From an uncultured Bacilli bacterium (lineage in GTDB: Bacteria > Bacillota_I > Bacilli_A > RF39 > UBA660): a stretch of 13,789 bases of DNA. The translations under genes were made by a program, and so were the position numbers. The notes under the pieces are model-generated. The model searched no databases, was not told where the DNA came from, and was given only the letters and a program-made list of their open reading frames with translations. This document shows, piece by piece, positions 6,701-12,953 of this stretch; position 1 is the stretch's first letter; every line of letters begins with the position of its first letter. The stretch spans positions 1-13,789 of the forward strand of contig CALVMI010000016.1 of NCBI GenBank assembly GCA_944345045.1, written 5' to 3'.

Positions 6701-7368
6701 TCCTTTTTTAATAAATCATTAATTACAAAAGATGCAAGTAAACTACCGGCACTCATAGGAACTGAACAAATCGTTCCTAATTTTTTTTGTTTTATTGGTA
6801 CTTCCCTACTCCATACAACTTTGGTTTTAAGATGGGAAGTATTTTTAAAATACGTACGAATTTTTTTAGCTAGTGGATCATTTATCGTTTTATCTAATGT
6901 GGTAATCGTTAGAAGTTCAGGGTGCGTTCTGTTTGCTGTTCCCATGCAAGAGATGATTTTTTTCTTATTTATTTGACAATTCTCTATTAAAGCGATTTTC
7001 ACTGATACATCGTCACAAGCATCGATGATATAGTCATAAGGTTTTATAAAATCTTTTGTTATATCATCTTTACAAAGTTTTTTTTCGATTATTTTAATTT
7101 CGGTATCTGGACTAATTTGGGCAGCTCTATTTTTGGCCGCACGGCATTTACTCCTCCCAATTGTTTCTAATGTTGCATAAATTTGCCGATTTAAATTGCT
7201 TTGTTCAAACAGGTCAAAATCAACAATTGTTATCTTTTTAAAACCGGTACGAATAAGTGACTCAAAAGCATATCCGCCTACTCCGCCAAGACCAATTAAT
7301 AAAACGGAACAATGTTTTATTTGTTCAAAATCCTCTTCACCCATTATATCTATAATTCGTTCATTCAT
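6697..7368 (-). CDS. tcdA: tRNA threonylcarbamoyladenosine dehydratase (TcdA/CsdL, ThiF-E1 family)
   Basis: TcdA is an ATP-dependent E1-like enzyme that cyclises t6A37 of ANN-decoding tRNAs to ct6A. The 223-residue product has the nucleotide-binding loop GLGGVGG (26-32), D50, SNLNRQIY (57-64), DACDD (116-120) and CMGTANR (141-147), followed by KTINDPLAKKIR as in the family. The late VPIKQKKLGTICSVPMSAGS segment is also typical. I chose the ATG at 7368, which has GGGTGA 5 nt upstream; an in-frame upstream start at 7401 falls inside the terminator of the RNA gene. It lies directly downstream of the 6S RNA candidate, as yrvM does in B. subtilis, and converges on gpsA with overlapping stop codons. 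No promoter of its own is visible. Confidence 0.92.
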   Translation of the reverse strand: MNERIIDIMGEEDFEQIKHCSVLLIGLGGVGGYAFESLIRTGFKKITIVDFDLFEQSNLNRQIYATLETIGRSKCRAAKNRAAQISPDTEIKIIEKKLCKDDITKDFIKPYDYIIDACDDVSVKIALIENCQINKKKIISCMGTANRTHPELLTITTLDKTINDPLAKKIRTYFKNTSHLKTKVVWSREVPIKQKKLGTICSVPMSAGSLLASFVINDLLKKD

Positions 7369-7380
7369 ATTTTCACCCAC

Positions 7381-7551
7381 AAAAAAACCAAATGTAAGCA
7401 AGTGTGATAAAATCCCGCTCGCTCGCAGGTGGGCATCTCGTCTACACTTTAGGATCCTAATTCACTTAATGGATTAGTTTTCTACACCATGTAGAGTTCT
7501 GATTCCCTTATATCACCATAGTCGGTTTTATAAAACTAACTTACCTTTGGT
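7381..7551 (-). ncRNA. ssrS: 6S RNA candidate
   Basis: This non-coding gene has a promoter, a long closed structure and a T tract, all on the minus strand. The two ends pair as CCAAAGGTAAG (7540-7550) with CTTACATTTGG (7388-7398), 10 of 11 bp, followed by seven T. A second helix GTGATA/TATCAC (7511-7516 with 7404-7409) encloses an asymmetric internal bubble of 23 and 5 nt. Beyond it lies a roughly 100-nt arm with smaller stems (TCTACA/TGTAGA, CTAAT/ATTAG). The length of about 171 nt, end-closing stem, central bubble and position directly upstream of tcdA match 6S RNA, whose bsrA copy in B. subtilis lies between aspS and yrvM. 6S RNA binds RNA polymerase by mimicking an open promoter. I have not matched primary sequence to the family, so another structured RNA remains possible. 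Confidence 0.62.
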
Positions 7552-7557
7552 ACTTTA

Positions 7558-7585
7558 ATTATATCAAATATAAAAAAATATGCAA
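7558..7585 (-). promoter_or_regulatory. Promoter of the 6S RNA candidate
   Basis: Minus strand TTGCAT (7580-7585), a 16-nt spacer and a perfect TATAAT (7558-7563) put the start near 7551, one base before the closing stem. The -35 begins 17 nt after the fic stop codon, with no terminator between. Confidence 0.75.
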
Positions 7586-7602
7586 GAGATTTGACACTTC
7601 TT

Positions 7603-8673
7603 TTATTTTATAAACGGAAGTTTTCCAACTGATTCAGCACCTATATTATAAGTCTTTCTTAGTTCAGATACCCATTTAGCCATTTCTTGCGAAACACTTA
7701 TATAAATTTGGTTTCCAAACCCCTCATAATCCCGATCAGCAATAAATTTCGTGTAAATATTATACATGGCGGTGGTAATTAAAATAGGCGTGATTCCTTG
7801 TTTAATTAAATTGCGATTTAAAATAATTCTTCCCGTTCGACCATTGCCATCAGTAAATGGATGGATTCTTTCAAATTCAATATGAAAACGGGCTTCTTTT
7901 AGACAGATATCTAATAGTCTTTGGTCTTTTTCTTCTACAGTAATTCCTTCTTCTAAATAATTTTTCTGAGTTTTTCCGAAGTCATTTTTATAAGAATATA
8001 AAAGTTGCTCAATAGCTTGAGGCACTTTTTCTTTTTCAGTTGTTGCAAAAGTTGCTCCTTGAATAATATTGTTCACTTTTTTATAGCCAATTTCATGATC
8101 TTCTTGATCCTTTGTTACTTCGGCATTTAATTCAATAATGTTTTGTTGATTTAGTTCATCTAGTTCTAAAGCATAATAAAAGGCATCAATATGATTTTTC
8201 TTCATATTTTGAGCTTTTTGATAAGCCACTTTTCTTAAATTATATAATCTAAAAAAATTAATAACTTTACGATACGTTTCTTTTTCGTCAAAGTTGTTTT
8301 CATTAAAAATAACTATATATGGAAGATAACTATTCATTTCTGAAAATTTTTCTTTAAAAATATTATCTACCCATTCTTGAGAATTTAGGTTTACTGTTTC
8401 TGCTAGTTTCATGCCTGAATAATCAGCTGAATAGATAATAAAAAAGCGAACTTTAGCTAAAATTTGTTTTTTCTTTTCTTCTTGTAATGTTTCCAAATAG
8501 TTTTTTGCGTCTTCACTCAAAAGCTTATCTAATTCATTTTCACATTCTTTTAATTCTTTGAAAGCTTGTTCACATGAAAGACTGGTATAAGAAAAACTTT
8601 CGGCAAAAGTCGCGATTTTTTGATCGAAAAAATCTTGTGAAATCTCAAATTCTCCAAATTTTATATTACTCAT
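7603..8673 (-). CDS. Fic-domain protein (probable AMP transferase)
   Basis: Fic proteins usually transfer AMP from ATP to a hydroxyl side chain of a target protein. The 356-residue product has the complete active-site motif HPFTDGNGRTGR (271-282; H271, F273, D275, N277, R279, R282), preceded by a helix ARFHIEFERI. The first 190 residues are a helical domain I cannot assign. Segment 201-206 (NNIIQG), where many class II proteins carry the inhibitory [ST]xxxE[GN] helix, lacks the glutamate. The protein may therefore not be autoinhibited in the usual way, unless a partner or another helix does it. The ribosome site AGGTGG is 4 nt before the ATG. The start follows the herA terminator closely. A weak TATTAT (about 8690-8695) could be its -10. 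Target and physiological role are unknown. Confidence 0.9.
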   Translation of the reverse strand: MSNIKFGEFEISQDFFDQKIATFAESFSYTSLSCEQAFKELKECENELDKLLSEDAKNYLETLQEEKKKQILAKVRFFIIYSADYSGMKLAETVNLNSQEWVDNIFKEKFSEMNSYLPYIVIFNENNFDEKETYRKVINFFRLYNLRKVAYQKAQNMKKNHIDAFYYALELDELNQQNIIELNAEVTKDQEDHEIGYKKVNNIIQGATFATTEKEKVPQAIEQLLYSYKNDFGKTQKNYLEEGITVEEKDQRLLDICLKEARFHIEFERIHPFTDGNGRTGRIILNRNLIKQGITPILITTAMYNIYTKFIADRDYEGFGNQIYISVSQEMAKWVSELRKTYNIGAESVGKLPFIK

Positions 8674-8710
8674 ATTACCACCTTACAAAGATATAATATC
8701 ATAAAATATT

Positions 8711-8735
8711 AAAAAAAACTAGCTTATGCTAGTTT
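8711..8735 (-). terminator. Terminator of the herA-like gene
   Basis: On the minus strand AAACTAGC, loop ATAA, GCTAGTTT (8716-8735) is an 8-bp perfect stem followed by a T tract (A run at 8711-8718 on the plus strand). The stem encodes the last residues and TAG stop of the gene. Confidence 0.88.
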
Positions 8736-10542
8736 GAGGTAAAACGGTGTCATTTGGCATGGAGGGAGTTACAGTTTCCTTTGTAACTACAGTAGCACTC
8801 CAACGCTCGCTTACATCACAGTTTGATGAATATGGTGGCGGATTTGGCATATCCATTTTCACAATCATGGGAATTTTAAAGGCTCCACCAAAGGCAACAC
8901 AACTACCGGGTTGTAAAGTTTTTTGTTTTTCAATAACATCACTAGAAATGTTTGGGAGCATTTCTTCAATGTATTTTAAGTCTTTTGGGTGAGTCATTTT
9001 AAAAATCAAAAAGTTAGAAATTTGAGCAATAACCGTATCACTTATTTCTACTGGTCGTTGAGAAATAATACCTAAAATGGCTCCGTATTTACGTCCTTCT
9101 TTGGCAATTCGGTCAAAAATATTATAACCAAGTAAGAAGGTATCGTTATCATGTTGAATATATCTATGAGCTTCTTCTAAAATCATATGAATTGGCATTG
9201 AAGCTCGATCTTGTAAGCTTTTTGTATAATCAAATAAGATACGACAAATAATTTTAACAATTACTTTGGCATATACATCATCAACATCTTCCAAATTGAT
9301 ATTAATAATTTGGGCTTTTTTTCCGTTTTTCATAATTAAATTTTGAACAAAATCAACTGGTGTTACATATCCTTTGTTAACAAAATACGTTCCGACTTTG
9401 GTATTTAAAATACTTGATAGACGAACCTTTATCATAATTGCATCATCATATACTTTGCTGTTGTTTTGAAATCCTTCGCTGATTAACGTAAATTCTAATG
9501 CTTTAGAAAAATCTAACATGGAATAAGAATAAATCGTCGGTTCTTTTGTTTCTTCTAGCGTATCATCAACATGTTTTAAAATGTAATCAGTAATTAAAAC
9601 AGATTCACCAAAATTTCCATTTGAATCAATTTCAAAACATTCTGAGAAACTTCTGGAATAACCAAGGCCTGCTATTCTTGAATCAAAATTAAAATCATCC
9701 GTATGACATACTTCAATAATGGTAAAAATTTCATTTTTCTTATGAGCTGTTGTTTGATTACTAAACAAAATAGCAAGTAATGCTTTAGCAATCAAATGAT
9801 TTTTATAACGAATACTTTCTTCATTATTTTGACTAAATATTTTGGCTAGACGAATTGTTCTTTCAATGATTGGTAATTGGCTATGGCTACTTGCTTGTAA
9901 TAAAAGCGCCATATCATCAAGCTTTAATAAGCTAACAGGTATTTCTAAAGGAAAATCATCTTCGTCATGCATAGCTGATGTAATGAACTTATATTGATAG
10001 ATGGGATTATAATTGGTAATTCCTCTTAAAGCATTTTTGTATTCACCATAGGCATCAAATAAAAATAAATTGGCATTTTCATTGACAATACTTTTATCAG
10101 AAAAGACATTTTGAATAATTCTTGAGATACCGTGAGTTTTACCAGCTCCAGAGTTACCACATATAAAGAAATGATTGGAGAAAAATGAATTGATTTTAGG
10201 ATATACAATGTAGTTTTTATAAATGGCACTGTGACCTAATTCAAAAGATTTTTCGGTTTTAGAACCAATTAATTCTTTTAATTCACTTTCATTAATAACT
10301 CTAATTTTACTAGATAATAAAGGCTTTCTTATAACACCATTTACGTATCTACCATCAACATATTCGCCTAAAAAACGAATTTTAATGATGTCGGGATTAA
10401 TTTCAGAAATCTCTCCTAATATTTTTTGATTTGGAGCTTCAAAAATTACATGGATATTCATTAAATCCATTGTTTCATTATTTTTCAAAGTATTTTCAAT
10501 ATGAGCGACACTTTCGCTGATAAAAATAATTCTTCCAAACAT
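8719..10542 (-). CDS. herA: HerA/DUF87-type hexameric DNA translocase ATPase
   Basis: HerA-type proteins are FtsK/VirB4-like hexameric ATPases that move on double-stranded DNA. The 607-residue product starts with the small beta-barrel (HAS) domain, GRIIFISES to about residue 90. Walker A is GNSGAGKT (129-136), followed by LFLFDAYGEYKN (159-170). Walker B is MILEEAHRYI (453-462), then FDRIAKEGRKYG (476-487, probable Arg finger) and ISQRPVEIS (493-501). The last 40 residues are Pro/Ser/Thr-rich and probably disordered. I chose the second ATG (10542), because AGAAGG is 7 nt before it and only 1 nt before the ATG at 10548. No NurA nuclease, Sir2 or DUF4297 partner is adjacent; neighbours are a Fic gene downstream and a divergent XRE regulator. 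It may act in DNA repair or in defence. Confidence 0.85.
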   Translation of the reverse strand: MFGRIIFISESVAHIENTLKNNETMDLMNIHVIFEAPNQKILGEISEINPDIIKIRFLGEYVDGRYVNGVIRKPLLSSKIRVINESELKELIGSKTEKSFELGHSAIYKNYIVYPKINSFFSNHFFICGNSGAGKTHGISRIIQNVFSDKSIVNENANLFLFDAYGEYKNALRGITNYNPIYQYKFITSAMHDEDDFPLEIPVSLLKLDDMALLLQASSHSQLPIIERTIRLAKIFSQNNEESIRYKNHLIAKALLAILFSNQTTAHKKNEIFTIIEVCHTDDFNFDSRIAGLGYSRSFSECFEIDSNGNFGESVLITDYILKHVDDTLEETKEPTIYSYSMLDFSKALEFTLISEGFQNNSKVYDDAIMIKVRLSSILNTKVGTYFVNKGYVTPVDFVQNLIMKNGKKAQIININLEDVDDVYAKVIVKIICRILFDYTKSLQDRASMPIHMILEEAHRYIQHDNDTFLLGYNIFDRIAKEGRKYGAILGIISQRPVEISDTVIAQISNFLIFKMTHPKDLKYIEEMLPNISSDVIEKQKTLQPGSCVAFGGAFKIPMIVKMDMPNPPPYSSNCDVSERWSATVVTKETVTPSMPNDTVLPQTSIS

Positions 10543-10566
10543 AGTCATACCTTCTATTCTTTAAAA

Positions 10567-10595
10567 ATTATATCAAGTATTTTTGAAAAACACAA
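10567..10595 (-). promoter_or_regulatory. Promoter of the herA-like gene
   Basis: Minus strand TTGTGT (10590-10595), a 17-nt spacer and TATAAT (10567-10572). The start is expected near 10560, about 18 nt before the chosen ATG. Confidence 0.65.
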
Positions 10596-10658
10596 TAAAA
10601 CAAAAGAAGAAAATAAAATAATCGTATAAAGTGAAAGTAATTCAAATTTCTTTATTGC

Positions 10659-10695
10659 ATGAAATGTCTATTTTTTGACATGAAAGGCCTATTTT
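10659..10695. repeat. Tandem direct repeat, possible operator
   Basis: ATGAAATGTCTATTTT (10659-10674) and ATGAAAGGCCTATTTT (10680-10695) match at 14 of 16 positions with a 21-nt period, two helical turns. ATGTC/GACAT also forms an inverted pair across them. The site lies between the herA promoter and the XRE promoter, so binding by the XRE protein is a reasonable guess. Confidence 0.45.
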
Positions 10696-10710
10696 AAATC
10701 ACCATAAACT

Positions 10711-10737
10711 AAAAAAAGTACTCTTAGTACAAAAAAT
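10711..10737 (-). terminator. Terminator-like hairpin without an assigned gene
   Basis: GTACT, loop CTT, AGTAC (10718-10730) is flanked by A7 and A6 on the plus strand, so on the minus strand it reads as a short hairpin followed by T7. No minus-strand gene ends here. It could stop an antisense or unidentified small transcript starting in the XRE leader region. Confidence 0.35.
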
Positions 10738-10775
10738 ACGCATTTCATTCCTATAGTGATCCATTTACCTTTTTT

Positions 10776-10804
10776 TTGCATAAAATATAACTAATTGGTA
10801 TTAA
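10776..10804 (+). promoter_or_regulatory. Promoter of the XRE regulator
   Basis: TTGCAT (10776-10781), a 17-nt spacer and TATTAA (10799-10804). The leader to the ATG would be about 45 nt and includes a two-codon upstream frame ATGTTATGA at 10851, overlapping the real start. Confidence 0.55.
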
Positions 10805-10855
10805 AATCAAGCACGATTGTTTTTTATGTGAAAGAATAAGGTTGGTGAATATGTT

Positions 10856-11083
10856 ATGAATGTGGAGAGATTAAGAGAAATAAGAAAGGATCGCGATTTG
10901 CAGCAAAAAGATATTGCAAAGTTATTAAAGATAAGTCAAGTTCAATATTCTAGATATGAAAGAGGTACAAGAATTATTCCCGTTGATAAACTTTCTATTT
11001 TGGCTGAATATTATAATGTAAGTGTTGACTATTTAATTGGCATTACTAATGAAAGAAAACCTTATCCTAAAGTTCCAAATTAA
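10856..11083 (+). CDS. XRE (Cro/CI) family helix-turn-helix regulator, 75 aa
   Basis: This is a single-domain DNA-binding protein. Residues 4-63 form the five-helix HTH_3 fold: LREIRKDRDLQQKDIAKLL, the recognition region ISQVQYSRYERG (26-37), and the helix LSILAEYYNVSVDYLIG. A short polar tail NERKPYPKVPN follows, with no sensor or dimerisation domain. Genes of this size are typical of phage, plasmid or toxin-linked repressors and also of free-standing chromosomal regulators. It is transcribed divergently from the herA-like gene, with a repeated motif in the spacer, so autoregulation and control of herA are plausible. The ribosome site is GGTTGGTGA, about 8 nt before the ATG. It shares a terminator with the convergent 76-aa gene. 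Confidence 0.88.
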   Translation: MNVERLREIRKDRDLQQKDIAKLLKISQVQYSRYERGTRIIPVDKLSILAEYYNVSVDYLIGITNERKPYPKVPN

Positions 11084-11111
11084 AAACCGTACTATAATGT
11101 ACGATTTTTTT
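11082..11111. terminator. Bidirectional terminator between XRE and the 76-aa gene
   Basis: A CGTAC/GTACG stem (11088-11092, 11099-11103) is extended by an A5 tract (11082-11086) facing a T7 tract (11105-11111). Both strands therefore read as hairpin plus T run. The XRE stop overlaps the left A tract and the 76-aa gene's TAG begins at the end of the stem. Confidence 0.75.
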
Positions 11112-11322
11112 GTTTTTCTATGTTACGAATAAAACGAATCCATTCAGAAAGTGATTGATTTATATTATAAGTTTTTTCACATTCCTCTTTAAAATATCTT
11201 CCGCCTAAAGAAAGTTGTTCTTTCCATCTTTCTTTTCCGGCTTCTGTTTTTTGACTAGAATAGATTTGATACATTCTAAAAAGGCAATGCAAAATTCCAA
11301 TTAATTCATCTTCTTTTTTCAT
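11092..11322 (-). CDS. Unrecognised 76-aa protein translationally coupled to asnS
   Basis: The 76-residue product (MKKEDELIGILHCLFRMYQ to EKQKNRTL) is helical, basic and soluble, with several Trp and Tyr residues (WKEQL, GGRYFKEE, LSEWIRFIRNI). I recognise no family. Its ATG shares a base with the asnS stop (TAATG), so it is the last gene of the T-box operon and its translation probably depends on asnS. By position it could be a small partner in translation, but that is inference only. It ends in the bidirectional terminator shared with the XRE gene. Confidence 0.75.
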   Translation of the reverse strand: MKKEDELIGILHCLFRMYQIYSSQKTEAGKERWKEQLSLGGRYFKEECEKTYNINQSLSEWIRFIRNIEKQKNRTL

Positions 11323-12689
11323 TAAAAATCACAATTTCCTGGTGTTCTAGGATAAGGAATTACATCTCTTATATTATCTACACCTGTTAAATAAATGAGT
11401 AATCGTTCAAAGCCCATGCCAAACCCTGAATGAACACATGTTCCGTATTTGCGAATATTTAAATACCAATCCATTTCCTCTGTATCCATTTGAAGTTCTT
11501 TCATTCTATTTAATAGTTTATTGTAATCTTCTTCTCTTTGACTTCCACCCATTAGTTCACCAGCTCCAGGAACTTCTAGATCAACTGCTGCAACCGTCTT
11601 ACCATCTTCATTTTGTTTCATGTAGAAAGCTTTAATATCTTTAGGCCAATTTGTAATGAAAACTGGGCCATCGAAATATTCTGTAATATATTTTTCATGT
11701 TCTTTGGCAATATCTTCACCATATTCTGGTGTAAATTCCCATTTAACATCGGCTTTTTTTAATATGGTTATTACTTCTTCATGAGTAATTCGAGTAAATT
11801 TACTATTAACTAATTTCTTTAGTTTTTCAATTAAGCCTTTTTCTACAAATTTATCTAAGAATTCAAATTCATCTGGAGCGTTATCTAAGCAATATTTTAC
11901 AACATATTTTAACATACTTTCCATAATATCCATATTGCCTTCTAAATCAACAAAAGCCATTTCTGGTTCAATCATCCAAAATTCTGACGCATGAACTTTT
12001 GTGTTTGAGTTTTCCGCTCTAAAAGTTGGCCCAAAAGTATAAGTTTTTGAAAAAGCTGTAGCAAATGTTTCCGCTTGCAATTGACCTGAAACAGTTAAAG
12101 ATGTTTTTTTACCAAAGAAATCTTTTTTGTAATCAACTTCCCCTTTTATTTTTTCAATTTGTTGGGTTGTTACTTGAAACATCTCCCCTGCTCCTTCACA
12201 GTCAGAAGCGGTAATGATTGGCGCATGAAAATAAATAAAACCATTTTTACCAAAATATTCATGAATAGCTAAGGCTGCTAGACTACGTATCCGAAAAACA
12301 GCTTGGAAAAGATTTGCTCTAGGTCTTAAATACGCGATACTTCTTAAAAACTCATTAGAATGTCTTTTTGGCTGTAATGGATAGTCACTTGGACAATCAC
12401 CTAATAAGAAAACATTTGAAGCTTTTAATTCAATATCTTGACCACTTCCTTCACTTTTTTGCAAGATACCTGTTACTTCAATGGAAGAGCCGTTGTGAAG
12501 AGCCACAACACTTTCAAAATTTTCTAAAGTCTTATCATATACAATTTGTAAATGTTTAAAGCATGTTCCATCAGAAAAATCAATGAATCCAAATTCTTTT
12601 TGAGGACGATGATTTCTAATCCAACCATGAACTTTAATTTCTTTACCAAGTAATTCTTCTTTTCTTTTAAACACCTCATCCAAAAACAT
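11322..12689 (-). CDS. asnS: Asparaginyl-tRNA synthetase
   Basis: AsnRS charges tRNA-Asn with asparagine (class IIb). The 455-residue product has the N-terminal OB-fold anticodon-binding domain (IKVHGWIRNHRPQKEFGFIDFSDGT, 18-42). Motif 1 lies around LRPRANLFQAVFRIRS and motif 2 in FRAENSNTKVHASEFWMIEPE (223-243). Motif 3 is GFGMGFERLLIYLTG (422-436), ending in the typical RDVIPYPRTPGNCDF. The EFWMIEPEM segment and this C-terminal end fit AsnRS rather than AspRS. I chose the ATG at 12689, 8 nt after AAAGGA; the TTG at 12698 is immediately next to that ribosome site. It is controlled by an upstream T-box with an Asn specifier. The downstream 76-aa gene is coupled by TAATG. Confidence 0.96.
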   Translation of the reverse strand: MFLDEVFKRKEELLGKEIKVHGWIRNHRPQKEFGFIDFSDGTCFKHLQIVYDKTLENFESVVALHNGSSIEVTGILQKSEGSGQDIELKASNVFLLGDCPSDYPLQPKRHSNEFLRSIAYLRPRANLFQAVFRIRSLAALAIHEYFGKNGFIYFHAPIITASDCEGAGEMFQVTTQQIEKIKGEVDYKKDFFGKKTSLTVSGQLQAETFATAFSKTYTFGPTFRAENSNTKVHASEFWMIEPEMAFVDLEGNMDIMESMLKYVVKYCLDNAPDEFEFLDKFVEKGLIEKLKKLVNSKFTRITHEEVITILKKADVKWEFTPEYGEDIAKEHEKYITEYFDGPVFITNWPKDIKAFYMKQNEDGKTVAAVDLEVPGAGELMGGSQREEDYNKLLNRMKELQMDTEEMDWYLNIRKYGTCVHSGFGMGFERLLIYLTGVDNIRDVIPYPRTPGNCDF

Positions 12690-12713
12690 ATTTATCAATC
12701 CTTTCTAAAAAAT

Positions 12714-12917
12714 AAAAAACTAGATAAACGTAAGGACGATCCATAGACCGCGGTGCCACCTTACTTTACCTAGGTACGCTTATATTTTATCGAGTATAAA
12801 CCCGTTCTTAAGTTATAAAGAAGTGTTTTTCTAAAAAGTATTTATGTGGTATTTCCAGCAACTAACCTTCTCTTTTCATAAAAAATCTTTTTATACTTTT
12901 TTCTTTCTTAAGAAGAT
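12714..12917 (-). promoter_or_regulatory. T-box riboswitch, tRNA-Asn responsive
   Basis: The minus-strand leader carries the T-box core AGGTGGCACCGCGG (12748-12761). Stem I is closed by AGTATAAA pairing with TTTATACT. In the 3' side of its internal loop is GAAC, whose AAC (12804-12806) is an Asn specifier codon. The bulge reads UGGC, whose last base pairs with G73, the bacterial tRNA-Asn discriminator. The terminator is a long hairpin (CTAGGTAAA-GTAAGG at 12759-12773 with CCTTACGTTTATCTAG at 12720-12735) followed by T6-A-T6. The T-box core lies in its loop and side, so uncharged tRNA-Asn would stabilise the antiterminator and turn on asnS. Confidence 0.93.
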
Positions 12918-12923
12918 ATTCTT

Positions 12924-12952
12924 ATTTTAAAATAAAATAGTTCATTCGTCAA
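12924..12952 (-). promoter_or_regulatory. Sigma-A promoter of the asnS T-box operon
   Basis: Minus strand TTGACG (12947-12952), a 17-nt spacer and TAAAAT (12924-12929). The -35 box starts one base after the stop codon of the upstream gene. Confidence 0.8.
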
Positions 12953-12953
12953 G

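Larger units (their letters stand above)
10596..10775. other. Non-coding region between divergent herA and XRE genes
   Basis: There is no gene in this AT-rich part of the herA-XRE spacer. It holds a 21-nt-period direct repeat (10659-10695) and a terminator-like hairpin (10711-10737); otherwise I see nothing. Confidence 0.5.

Noticed and set aside
10851..10859. Two-codon frame ATGTTATGA as a regulatory leader peptide
   Set aside because: It is too short to judge and could arise by chance next to the real start; no attenuator structure accompanies it.
11093..11098. TATAAT between the XRE and 76-aa genes as a promoter
   Set aside because: It is the loop of a bidirectional terminator and has no -35 element at the right distance.
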